From contig NZ_QSBV01000002.1 of assembly GCF_003465825.1 (NCBI RefSeq), positions 101,421 to 165,420 of the forward strand: a stretch of DNA of 64,000 nt. Reading direction: 5' to 3'. Each line of letters opens with the position of its first letter. Positions within the stretch are counted from its first letter, which is position 1. The notes under the pieces were generated by a model that was not told the DNA's origin, ran no database searches, and saw only the letters and a list, made by a program, of their open reading frames with translations. Source of the stretch: Collinsella sp. AF02-46-1 (GTDB taxonomy: Bacteria > Actinomycetota > Coriobacteriia > Coriobacteriales > Coriobacteriaceae). Of the stretch, positions 29,738 to 37,871 are shown in pieces. The translations under genes were made by a program, and so were the position numbers.

Positions 29738-32551
29738 TTACCCCGTGTTCTGCAATCCTGCCGAGACGCCGGTCACAGTCGAAAGAATCAGGCTCATATA
29801 CTCGGCCTTCTTCTCCTCCGCCATCTCGTCCTGGTTCATACGCACCTCGCGAAGGGCGCGGACTTGGGCGATGGACAGGGCGTCGACGTAGGGATTGCGC
29901 ACGCGAACGGCGCAGCCGAGCACGCGGCGGCGCTGCAGCGGCCACTCGTCACCGACGATGGCAAGGACCCACTTACGGGTGAGCTGCATCTCGGTGAAGA
30001 CCTTCTCGGACAGATCCTGGCGATCGCCCAGGTGCAGATACATCTTGGCGATGCGCTGGTCGGTCTTGGCGATCGACATCTCGATGTTGTCGATGAACGT
30101 GCGGAAGAACGGCCACTCCTGGTAGGCAGCCTTAAGCTGGTCCAGATCGCCCAGCTGCTCGCAAGCGGCGCCCAGGCCGTACCAAGCGGCCAGATTGATG
30201 CGCGCCTGGCTCCAGCTGAAGATCCACGGAATGGTACGCAGGTCATCAAGCGACTTGGCGCCCAGGCCGCGCTTGGCGGGACGCGAGCCAATCGGCAGCA
30301 GACCGACCTCGGTCAGCGGCGTCACGGTCGAGAACCACGGTGTAAAGTCCTCGGTGTTCAGCAGGTCCAGATAGCGCTCGTGGCTTGCGGCGTTGAGCTT
30401 CTCGGCCATATCCCAGAACTTCTGCGTGGTCTCGGTGTTGGTCTTCTCGACACTCGGGGCCGACTGCAAAAGCGTTGCGGCGGCAACGGACTCAACATGA
30501 CGCTGAGCCAGCGTGCGGTTGCCGTAACGGGCAAAGATGACCTCGCCCTGCTCGGTGAGCTTAAAGAAGCAGTTGACCGAACCCTTGGGCTGCGCCAGCA
30601 CGGCCTTGTTGGCCGGACCGCCGCCACGGCCCACGGCACCGCCGCGACCGTGCATGAGCACCAGGTCGATATCGTTCTTCTCGGCCCACTTGGCAATGCG
30701 CTCCTGCGCGGAGTGCAGCGCGAGCATGGCCGTGGTAGGACCGGCATCCTTGGAGGAGTCGGAATAGCCCAGCATGACCTCCATGCGACGGTTGGTCTGG
30801 GCAAGGCGCTTTTGCACCACGGGCAGCGTAAGCATCTGGTCGAGCACGTCGACGCAGCCCTCGAGGTCCTCGAGCTGCTCAAACAGCGGGATCACATCGA
30901 GCTCGGGAACGTCTTCCTCGTGTGCAAAGGACAGGTGGGCAAGCTCAAAGACGTCGGCCACATGCTGGGCGCTCTTGGTGAACGAGATGATGTAGCGATG
31001 CGCCATCTTCTTGCCGTAGCGCTTCTGGATGGAGCCGATAGCGCGGAAGGTGTCGATGACCTCGCGCGTCATGGGCTGCAGATCGCCATGGATACCGTTC
31101 TCGTGGATATCCTTGAGGGCGCGGGCGTGCACCACGGAGTGCTGACGGAACTCCATCTCGACCATGTGGAAGCCGAAGGACTCAACCTGCCAGATGATGG
31201 TCTGGACCGGGCCGTAGGCAGCACGGACGGCACCGCAGGCAGCCAGCGAGCGCTGGACGACGCGCAAGTCCTCCAGGAACTCATCGGCGCTGTGGTACAT
31301 GGTGTCGGTGATACGGCGCACGGTGGCGTTCAGACGGTCGGCCATGACGAGCATGACGGCGCGATGCGGCTCGTGCTCGGAAATCAGCTCGGCGCGAGCC
31401 GTGTACTGGGTGCTCATCTCGACCTGATGGTTCCACAGGTTGATGAGCTCGGCAGACGGCTTGCTGTAGGTGGCCTCGAGCGTGAGGTTGCGGCCGATGC
31501 GGCGGCACTTGTCCTCGAGCTTGAGCACCATGTGGGTGAAGTACTTGGCGGCGACCTCGCGGCTCACCTTGGCGGTGACGTTGGGGTTACCGTCGCGGTC
31601 GGAACCGATCCAGCTGCCGGGATGGAAGAACGCCGGGCACAGCGGCGGCACGGTACCCGCCTTGTCGCCCAGCACCCAGTCGTCAAAACGACGATAGATA
31701 ACGGGGATGACGTCGAACAGCGTGTTATCGAAGATGTCGATGATGGTATCGGCTTCCTCGACCGGCGTGGGCTTCTTGAGCGCGATGGGGCTCGTACGCA
31801 CCAGGGCGTCGATTTCCTGCAGCATATGGCGCTCGTTCTCCACCAGGTCGGAGCCGCCCAGGCGCGGACGCTCCTCCAGCAGGTTGGAAATACGGCGAAT
31901 CTTGCCCTCGACGGCCTTACGACGGGCCTCGGTGGGATGTGCGGTAAAGACAGGGTGGAACTCCAGCTTGTCGAGCAGCTCGTTGGCGCCCTCGACACCC
32001 ATCTCGTTTACCAACTGGTGATAGGCGACGGTGAGCTCGTTGGCGGGATCGACCTCGGTATCGGTCGATGCGCCGGCCTCGCGCTCGCGCAGCTGCGCCA
32101 CGCGGTAGTTCTCCTCCGACAGGTTTGCCAGATGGAAGAAGCTCGTAAAGGCGCGGACGATAACCTGCTGCTTATCGAGCGGCAGACTGTCGATCAGATC
32201 AACGACCTCGCGAAACGCCACGGCGGTGGGCTCGTCGGCAGTGGGCACGCCCTGCTCGTCGACGGACTCGTCGGCAGCACGGGTGCCGGGGTTTCCGGCG
32301 TTGGCCACAATCTCGGCTGTCAAAATCTTGTCGAACAGGTCCGCGATCTCGGGATCATACTCGCTAAGCACACGGCGCTCCAGGCGCAAGAACAGCGCCA
32401 GATTGTCGAGCAGCTCCTCGGGGATCTCGATCTCAGCGAGACGCTCCTTGGATTCGGCATTCGAGCCGATTCGGTTAACGAGGCGGTTGACCACGGCAGC
32501 GACGCGCGCCGCGGCTTCGGGTACAGACTGGTTGCTTAGGTTCTCAGCCAC
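29738..32551 (-). CDS. ppc: Phosphoenolpyruvate carboxylase
   Basis: Carboxylates PEP to oxaloacetate. About 937 residues with the catalytic VFTAHPTEA (His), GSWIGSDRDGNPNVT, GYSDSSKDAG, MHGRGGAVGRGGGP (Arg/Gly loop) and the invariant C-terminal QNTG. The GTG at 32551 with GGGAGG four bases upstream is preferred; an ATG at 32563 is too close to its AAGGAGG but cannot be excluded. Monocistronic, ended by the large hairpin at 29587-29713. Confidence 0.96.
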   Translation of the reverse strand: MAENLSNQSVPEAAARVAAVVNRLVNRIGSNAESKERLAEIEIPEELLDNLALFLRLERRVLSEYDPEIADLFDKILTAEIVANAGNPGTRAADESVDEQGVPTADEPTAVAFREVVDLIDSLPLDKQQVIVRAFTSFFHLANLSEENYRVAQLREREAGASTDTEVDPANELTVAYHQLVNEMGVEGANELLDKLEFHPVFTAHPTEARRKAVEGKIRRISNLLEERPRLGGSDLVENERHMLQEIDALVRTSPIALKKPTPVEEADTIIDIFDNTLFDVIPVIYRRFDDWVLGDKAGTVPPLCPAFFHPGSWIGSDRDGNPNVTAKVSREVAAKYFTHMVLKLEDKCRRIGRNLTLEATYSKPSAELINLWNHQVEMSTQYTARAELISEHEPHRAVMLVMADRLNATVRRITDTMYHSADEFLEDLRVVQRSLAACGAVRAAYGPVQTIIWQVESFGFHMVEMEFRQHSVVHARALKDIHENGIHGDLQPMTREVIDTFRAIGSIQKRYGKKMAHRYIISFTKSAQHVADVFELAHLSFAHEEDVPELDVIPLFEQLEDLEGCVDVLDQMLTLPVVQKRLAQTNRRMEVMLGYSDSSKDAGPTTAMLALHSAQERIAKWAEKNDIDLVLMHGRGGAVGRGGGPANKAVLAQPKGSVNCFFKLTEQGEVIFARYGNRTLAQRHVESVAAATLLQSAPSVEKTNTETTQKFWDMAEKLNAASHERYLDLLNTEDFTPWFSTVTPLTEVGLLPIGSRPAKRGLGAKSLDDLRTIPWIFSWSQARINLAAWYGLGAACEQLGDLDQLKAAYQEWPFFRTFIDNIEMSIAKTDQRIAKMYLHLGDRQDLSEKVFTEMQLTRKWVLAIVGDEWPLQRRRVLGCAVRVRNPYVDALSIAQVRALREVRMNQDEMAEEKKAEYMSLILSTVTGVSAGLQNTG

Positions 32552-32611
32552 GTTTCCTCCCATTCCTCCTTCTATGCACGTAACATGCGGTATTCATTAT
32601 AGGCGCTTGCG

Positions 32612-32655
32612 AAATACTTTCGACACTGATTGCGCTTTACCACACAAAAGTATTT
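32612..32655. promoter_or_regulatory. Inverted repeat upstream of ppc
   Basis: AAATACTTT (32612-32620) and AAAGTATTT (32647-32655) form a perfect 9-bp inverted repeat 60 bp upstream of ppc. AT-rich compared with its surroundings; a possible operator. Confidence 0.35.
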
Positions 32656-32715
32656 TCTGCATTGCAAGGGTTTTTGCTCTAAATGGTCGTATTTCTCGGT
32701 GGACGGCATACACAA

Positions 32716-32751
32716 ACGGGGGCATTCCGCATAAATGCGAAACACCCCCGT
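32716..32751 (-). terminator. Terminator after hisS
   Basis: ACGGGGG/CCCCCGT outer arms and CGCAT/ATGCG inner arms; the minus strand continues TTTGTG. Confidence 0.75.
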
Positions 32752-32808
32752 AACAATCGCTCGCAATGGACGAGACACTCAAGCGGACCCGCAGCTCAAA
32801 ATGATGCG

Positions 32809-34122
32809 CTACAGGCGCTCGCGAACCGCCTCGACGACGTTGGCCAGATCGGCAAGGACCTCTTCATGGCTCTCCATGTCGCGCACCTTGACCTTGCCGG
32901 CGGCAAGCTCGTCGCCACCCAGGACCAAAATGAGCTTGGCGCCAACCTTGTCGGCCTGCTTAAACTGAGCTTTGAGCGAACGACCCTGGTAGTCGGCCTC
33001 GGTCACGATGCCAGCGGCGCGAAGCTCCTGCGTGATGGCAAAGACGTTCTGGCGCAGCTCCTTGCCGGCATTGGCGACGTAGACGCACGGGGCCTCCTCG
33101 GCACCCAAGTCGTTACCAAAGGCCTGCAGGGCCAGCAGGGCGCGCTCAAAACCGACAGCGAAGCCGACGCCCGCCGTGGGCTTGCCACCCTCGAGCTCGA
33201 CCAGACCGTCATAGCGACCGCCGCCACCAATGGAGCCGACACCGGCGCCGGGAGCCTCGACCTCAAAGACGGTACGGGTGTAGTAGTCCAGACCACGCAC
33301 CAGTGTGGGATCCTCGACATACTCGATACCGGCGGCATCCAGATAGCGCTTGACCTGCTCGTAGTGCTCGCGGCACTCGTCGCACAGGTTGTCGCCCATC
33401 AGCGGCGCGTCGGCCATGATCTCGCGGCAGTGGTCGTTCTTGCAGTCGAAGGCACGCAGCGGGTTGAGCTCGGCGCGCTCGCGGCACTCGTCACACATCT
33501 CGTCAGCGTGATCGAGGATAAACTGCTTGACCTGCTCGCGGTAAGCCGGACGGCACTGAGCGTCGCCCATCGAGTTAATGAGCAGACGGAGCTTGGAAAG
33601 ATCGAAGCCCAGGCGCTTGTAGAACTCCATGAGCATGATGATGCACTCGGCGTCTGCCGCCGGATCGGGAGCGCCGAGCCACTCGATACCCACCTGGTGG
33701 AACTGACGCAGGCGGCCCTTCTGGGGACGCTCGCCGCGGAACATGGCCTCGGCGTAGTAAGCCTTAAACGGCGTGGAGCCCTGGGGCACCAGGTTGTTCT
33801 CCACGACTGCGCGCACCACACCGGCCGTGCCCTCGGGACGAAGCGCCAGGCGCTGCTTGGGCTTGAGTTTTGTGTCGGTGCCCTCGGTAAAGACGCGCTC
33901 CAGGTTGGCGCCGCTAAAGACGCGGAACATCTCCTTGCGCACGACGTCGGTCGACTGGCCGATGCCGTGGACAAAGACGTCCACCTGCTCGATCGCGGGC
34001 GTCTCGATGGGTTTAAAACCAAACGGCTCGAACACGCCGGCAGCGATCTGCTGCATCTTTTGCCAAGCGCGCATCTCGGCGCCGATAAGGTCGCGGGTTC
34101 CCTCCGCCTTCTGTGCCTGCAT
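32809..34122 (-). CDS. hisS: Histidyl-tRNA synthetase
   Basis: Class II synthetase, 437 residues. Motif 2 region FRGERPQKGRLRQFHQVGIEW and histidine-specific LVRGLDYYTRTVFE and GGGGRYDGL motifs are clear; the C-terminal anticodon-binding domain follows about residue 330. ATG at 34122 follows AAAGGTG by seven bases and is preferred over a TTG six bases upstream. Four Cys pairs near 200-250 (CDECRERAE, CRE, CDECREH) suggest a zinc-binding insertion. Upstream lie three long hairpins. Confidence 0.96.
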   Translation of the reverse strand: MQAQKAEGTRDLIGAEMRAWQKMQQIAAGVFEPFGFKPIETPAIEQVDVFVHGIGQSTDVVRKEMFRVFSGANLERVFTEGTDTKLKPKQRLALRPEGTAGVVRAVVENNLVPQGSTPFKAYYAEAMFRGERPQKGRLRQFHQVGIEWLGAPDPAADAECIIMLMEFYKRLGFDLSKLRLLINSMGDAQCRPAYREQVKQFILDHADEMCDECRERAELNPLRAFDCKNDHCREIMADAPLMGDNLCDECREHYEQVKRYLDAAGIEYVEDPTLVRGLDYYTRTVFEVEAPGAGVGSIGGGGRYDGLVELEGGKPTAGVGFAVGFERALLALQAFGNDLGAEEAPCVYVANAGKELRQNVFAITQELRAAGIVTEADYQGRSLKAQFKQADKVGAKLILVLGGDELAAGKVKVRDMESHEEVLADLANVVEAVRERL

Positions 34123-34186
34123 GGGCAAACACCTTTCTTTTGTATCGCGTCATAGGTAGTGGACATTATACGGCACAAAGCAGCAA

Positions 34187-34248
34187 CGCGGCGGCGTGTC
34201 TGACCGAACGAGGGTATGGGGACTCGTTCGGCCAGACGCGCCGCCGCG
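34187..34248. repeat. Long hairpin 1 of 3 upstream of hisS
   Basis: 26-base arms (34187-34212, 34223-34248) pair except for one mismatch and one G-T pair; 10-base loop. Confidence 0.8.
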
Positions 34249-34253
34249 GTTTG

Positions 34254-34317
34254 TGATCCCTTTTCCTCCGTCCCCTTCGGATCACGTGATCCCTTGGGGA
34301 CGGAGGAAAAGGGATCA
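34254..34317. repeat. Long hairpin 2 of 3 upstream of hisS
   Basis: Perfect 22-bp arms (34254-34275, 34296-34317) around a 20-base loop, which itself contains the palindrome GGATCACGTGATCC. Confidence 0.82.
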
Positions 34318-34325
34318 TTTCGTAG

Positions 34326-34393
34326 GCCCGTGGCTGCCCTGGAAACCGAATGACGGTACGAGCATCCATTCGGCTTCCAGGGCAGCCACGGGC
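34326..34393. repeat. Long hairpin 3 of 3 upstream of hisS
   Basis: 27-base arms (34326-34352, 34367-34393) with one mismatch and a 14-base loop. It lies 32 bp downstream of the MFS pseudogene on the minus strand and probably ends that transcript. Confidence 0.8.
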
Positions 34394-34425
34394 AGAACAG
34401 ACAAACAGGAATAGGCGGCGACCCG

Positions 34426-35270
34426 CTACTCCCCCGCCACGCTTGCGCGCAGCTTGGCGGCGATGGGCTCGGATGCCAGCAGGAACACGAGCATGACCAC
34501 GGAGCACGCCAGGCACACGATCCAGGTGCTCGCAAAGGAGCCCGTGGCATCGAACAGCACGCCCGAGACGATAGCGCCCACGGTGCCGCCGACCATCTCG
34601 AGCGAGGTAATGGTGCCCGTGACCTTACCGAGGTCGGCCATGCCAAACTGCTTGGACGCGGCGATGGTAGGCGTGATGGTGCCCATGCACGTTCCAACAC
34701 CAAAGCTCACAGCAGCGACAATAGGACCGAGGTCCGTCGTCGGGAAACACAGCGCCACGCAGGCGATAATGCACGCAACGGAGCCAAGGATATTGCCAAA
34801 GCGCAGGCCAAAGCGGTCATAGATCGCACCGAGCGAAATCTTGGCGATAACGACGGTAACCATGTAGGCCGAAAGCACGGTGCCTGCCCACATGGGGTCG
34901 TGGCCGCCCGTGACGATCTTGGCACCGTTGACGGTAACACTCGTCATGTTGGTAACCTGGTTGGGCAGGATGGCGCCATTGACCAAGCCCATAAAGAGGA
35001 AGGCGACGACGAGCAGCCAAAATGCCGGGCTCTTCTTGATACGAGACCAGCCGACGCTAACCTCGGGCGCCGTGTGCTCGTCCTTGTCGCCAGCCGTCGA
35101 GACGGACGGATCGCCCGGGTTCTCGCCGAGCGGCTTAAGGCCAATCTCGGAAGGCTTGGTGCGGAAGGAATAGTCATGCAGTTAACGAAAATGGTGTAGC
35201 ACGTGGCCATGATGACAAAGCCGGAGGCCACCACGAGCCAGCCGGGGAAAAATTTACTTTGCTGGGACAT
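34426..35270 (-). pseudogene. MFS transporter (oxalate/formate antiporter-like) with internal deletion and frameshift
   Basis: The N-terminus from ATG 35270 (AAGGAG RBS overlapping the upstream stop codon) encodes one intact first membrane helix, MSQQSKFFPGWLVVASGFVI, to about residue 32 (FVNCM). The reading frame then shifts near 35175. In the next frame the sequence resumes at RTKPSEIGLKPLGENPGD, the central loop between helices 6 and 7, and continues through helices 7-12 to 34426. About 150-170 residues covering helices 2-6 are missing and the join is out of frame, so the gene is almost certainly non-functional. It was the partner of the M20 amidohydrolase. Confidence 0.85.
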
Positions 35271-35273
35271 GGA

Positions 35274-36572
35274 TTACTCCTTGTGGTCCGCAATGTATCC
35301 GAAAGCGACGGCGGCATAAGCCGCGGCGCCAAGGGGAAGCTCGGCATCGCTAAAACGTGCCTTGGGATGATGCTGAGCAAAATGCTCGTCCGTATCAGTC
35401 ACAGCAGCGCCCACGGTAAAGTACGCGCTCGGGATCTCGCTCGAGATCAACGCGAAGTCCTCGCTCGCCATGGCGTGGAACAGCGGCAGGAAGGCGGACT
35501 TGGGCAGCACCGCGCCCACGTAGCCAAGCGACGCCTGCGTCATGCCGTCGTCGAGTACGAGCGGGGGAACATCCGAGAGTGTCTCGATAGTCGCCGGCGT
35601 ACGATAGGTCGTGGCAACGCCTTTGACGACCTCCGCGATGCGGGTCTTGAGGCGCTCCATGAGCTCGACGTCGAAGCCACGCAGCGTTCCCTCGAGCACA
35701 CAAGTGTCGGGGATGACATTTGCGGCCTGACCGCCGGCGAACTTGCCAACGGTAAGCGCGACCTCCTTGGCCGCCGGCACCTCGCGGGAGATGAGCTCCT
35801 GAAGCGCCAGATGCACATGGACGCCGGCCGTGATGGGGTCGATGCAGATCTCGGGGCTCGAGCCATGGCCGCCCTTGCCCTGAAGCGTGATGCGAAAACC
35901 GTACACGCCCGAGAGCGCCGGGCTGCCGTAGAGCACCAGGCCAAGCGGCGACTGGCTATTGACATGCATGGCAAAGGCGACCTGAGGGCGCGGGTTCTGC
36001 AGCAGACCATCGGCGATGGCGGCGCGGGCACCCTCAAAGGTTTCCTCGCCCGGCTGGAACAGCAACTTAACCGTGGCGTTGGCGTCGACAAGCGCAGACT
36101 CGCGGGCCTTGAGCAGGCGCGCCGCTCCAAGCAACGCCGTCGCGTGCATATCGTGTCCACATGCGTGCATGCAGCCGTTCGTAGAGGCGAAAGGCTCGCC
36201 TGACTCTTCGGCAACGGGCAGGGCGTCCATGTCGCCACGGAGCATGATGACCGTACCGGCCTGTTCGTCCGTGCAGACGCCATTGCCCTGGGCCGCGGCG
36301 GCACCGGCGCCGACAAGGCCCACGACACAGGAACCATCGACGAGCGTGGCAAATGGGATTTCCATCTCGGTCAGGCGCGCTTGAATATACGCAGAGGTCT
36401 GTGGGAGGCTATTACCCAGCTCGGGCACCTGGTGTAAATCGTGTCGCCACGCAGCGAGCTCGTCTGCAAAAGCCTGAGCTTCTGCAACGAGACCGTCACC
36501 GATAGCGGCCTGCGCCGCTGCGGTGGCCTTGGGCGCTGATTGCGGTTGAAGATCGGACTGAGCTGGTGCCAT
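35274..36572 (-). CDS. M20 family amidohydrolase
   Basis: 432-residue metalloenzyme of the M20D hippurate/N-acyl-amino-acid hydrolase type. Metal-binding motifs: MLRGDMDALPV, HACGHDMHA, FQPGEE with the catalytic Glu, and the C-terminal SEDFALI. The dimerisation domain sits between about 215 and 330 (GKGGHGSSPE). ATG at 36572 follows TGGAGGGC. Its stop codon overlaps the RBS of the decayed transporter, so the two once formed an uptake-and-cleavage pair. Substrate unknown. Confidence 0.92.
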   Translation of the reverse strand: MAPAQSDLQPQSAPKATAAAQAAIGDGLVAEAQAFADELAAWRHDLHQVPELGNSLPQTSAYIQARLTEMEIPFATLVDGSCVVGLVGAGAAAAQGNGVCTDEQAGTVIMLRGDMDALPVAEESGEPFASTNGCMHACGHDMHATALLGAARLLKARESALVDANATVKLLFQPGEETFEGARAAIADGLLQNPRPQVAFAMHVNSQSPLGLVLYGSPALSGVYGFRITLQGKGGHGSSPEICIDPITAGVHVHLALQELISREVPAAKEVALTVGKFAGGQAANVIPDTCVLEGTLRGFDVELMERLKTRIAEVVKGVATTYRTPATIETLSDVPPLVLDDGMTQASLGYVGAVLPKSAFLPLFHAMASEDFALISSEIPSAYFTVGAAVTDTDEHFAQHHPKARFSDAELPLGAAAYAAVAFGYIADHKE

Positions 36573-36656
36573 AAATGCCCTCCAGTAGCGTTTTTGCAGT
36601 AAGCACTTTGATAGCGTAAAGTGCAAGGTACAACTTTAAAGGCGAGGCATAAAAAA

Positions 36657-36677
36657 CGCCGCCCCAGGAGGGCGGCG
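36657..36677 (-). terminator. Terminator after the EamA transporter
   Basis: CGCCGCCC/GGGCGGCG stem with a five-base loop, then TTTTTT on the minus strand. Confidence 0.88.
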
Positions 36678-36688
36678 CAACAAGTTGT

Positions 36689-37672
36689 TTACAATTGCGG
36701 GCGAGATTTTCGGCGCAAGAAATCGAAATGCGTCTCGCTCAAGATAATCGACAAAAAGATGAGCGCAAAGCCGGCAAGCAGGCGCGAGGTGAGCGCCTCC
36801 CCCATCAGCAGCACCGAGAACAGCACGCCCGAGGGGGACTCCATCGAAAGGAGCAGCGAGCCCGTCGAGGCCGGGACGTGCGCCAATCCAACGTTTTGGA
36901 CGAGCAGTGCCACGCACGTACAGCCCACCGAGAGAAAGGCCGCCACGCCGACAAAGCTCGGCGTCCACACGGACAGAGGCGCCTGAGTCTCGAATAGCAG
37001 CGACGTGATTAAGCTCAAAACGCCATTGCCCACAAACATCCAAAACGTGATGACGTTGATGTCCATCTTGCGGCCATACTTGCCGGTCACTGCCATCTGG
37101 ATAGCAAAGAAGACCGCGCCGCCCAGCGTGATGACATCTCCAGCATTGAACTCGACGCTATCGAGTGCCACCAGGCCAATGCCCGCCAGGCACAGCAGTG
37201 CCGCACCCAGGTTATAGCGGGTGAGCTTTTCGCCGCTCAGGACATAGCTGGCAAACGGCACAAGGATACAGTACGTGCCCGTCAAAAATGCACTCTTGCC
37301 TGCCGTGGTCTGTGCCAGGCCAATCGTTTGCAGTCCGTATGCTCCCCACATGAGCGCACCCATGCCCAGCCCGACGATCAGGTTGCGGGCATTGAAATGA
37401 GCGATGATGCGCTTATGGAAAATAGCAAACATAACCAGTGATGCCGGGAGAAAGCGAACGTAGACCAGCTCGAACACCGGAATGGTATCGAGCGCATCTT
37501 TCATGGTGGTAAAGGAATAGCCCCAGATGACCGCCACCGAAAGCAGCAAGACCTTCCAGAAGAACGGAGAACGCGCGCCGGCGCCGCGGGAGGTGCCGCC
37601 GGCACCCAGGTCTTCGCGCGCTACAGGGCTATCGGGCATGTTTTCGATTTCATCAACGGCATTCTGAGCCAT
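36689..37672 (-). CDS. EamA/DMT-family transporter
   Basis: 327-residue membrane protein with about ten hydrophobic segments arranged as two EamA repeats (first from about 38, second from about 180). The segment AVIWGYSFTTMKDALDTIPVFELVYVRFLPA is typical of drug/metabolite transporters. It has a soluble N-terminal tail of about 35 residues. Monocistronic between the YhgE operon terminator and its own terminator. The substrate cannot be predicted. Confidence 0.9.
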   Translation of the reverse strand: MAQNAVDEIENMPDSPVAREDLGAGGTSRGAGARSPFFWKVLLLSVAVIWGYSFTTMKDALDTIPVFELVYVRFLPASLVMFAIFHKRIIAHFNARNLIVGLGMGALMWGAYGLQTIGLAQTTAGKSAFLTGTYCILVPFASYVLSGEKLTRYNLGAALLCLAGIGLVALDSVEFNAGDVITLGGAVFFAIQMAVTGKYGRKMDINVITFWMFVGNGVLSLITSLLFETQAPLSVWTPSFVGVAAFLSVGCTCVALLVQNVGLAHVPASTGSLLLSMESPSGVLFSVLLMGEALTSRLLAGFALIFLSIILSETHFDFLRRKSRPQL

Positions 37673-37747
37673 AGGGCATCCTCGCGCTCAGTCTGGGCGT
37701 GGTGTCCGCACGTGCATGGCCGCGTGCCGCCTCATGGTCAAATAAAA

Positions 37748-37777
37748 CGGGGCGCACCGGACCCCCGGCACGCCCCG
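37748..37777 (-). terminator. Terminator after the YhgE/Pip operon
   Basis: CGGGGCG outer and CCGG inner arms; the minus strand continues TTTTATTT. Confidence 0.82.
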
Positions 37778-37871
37778 CTACTGTAGCAACAACCAGCGTT
37801 GCACCGCAATCCAGCCCACTAAAGCGTCAGCAAAGTGAACCTCGACGTTTTGTCAATGTCACGCTGTTGCA

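Noticed and set aside
34944..35270. 108-codon frame read as a small complete protein
   Set aside because: Only its first 32 residues are transporter-like; the rest is out-of-frame translation of the same pseudogene.
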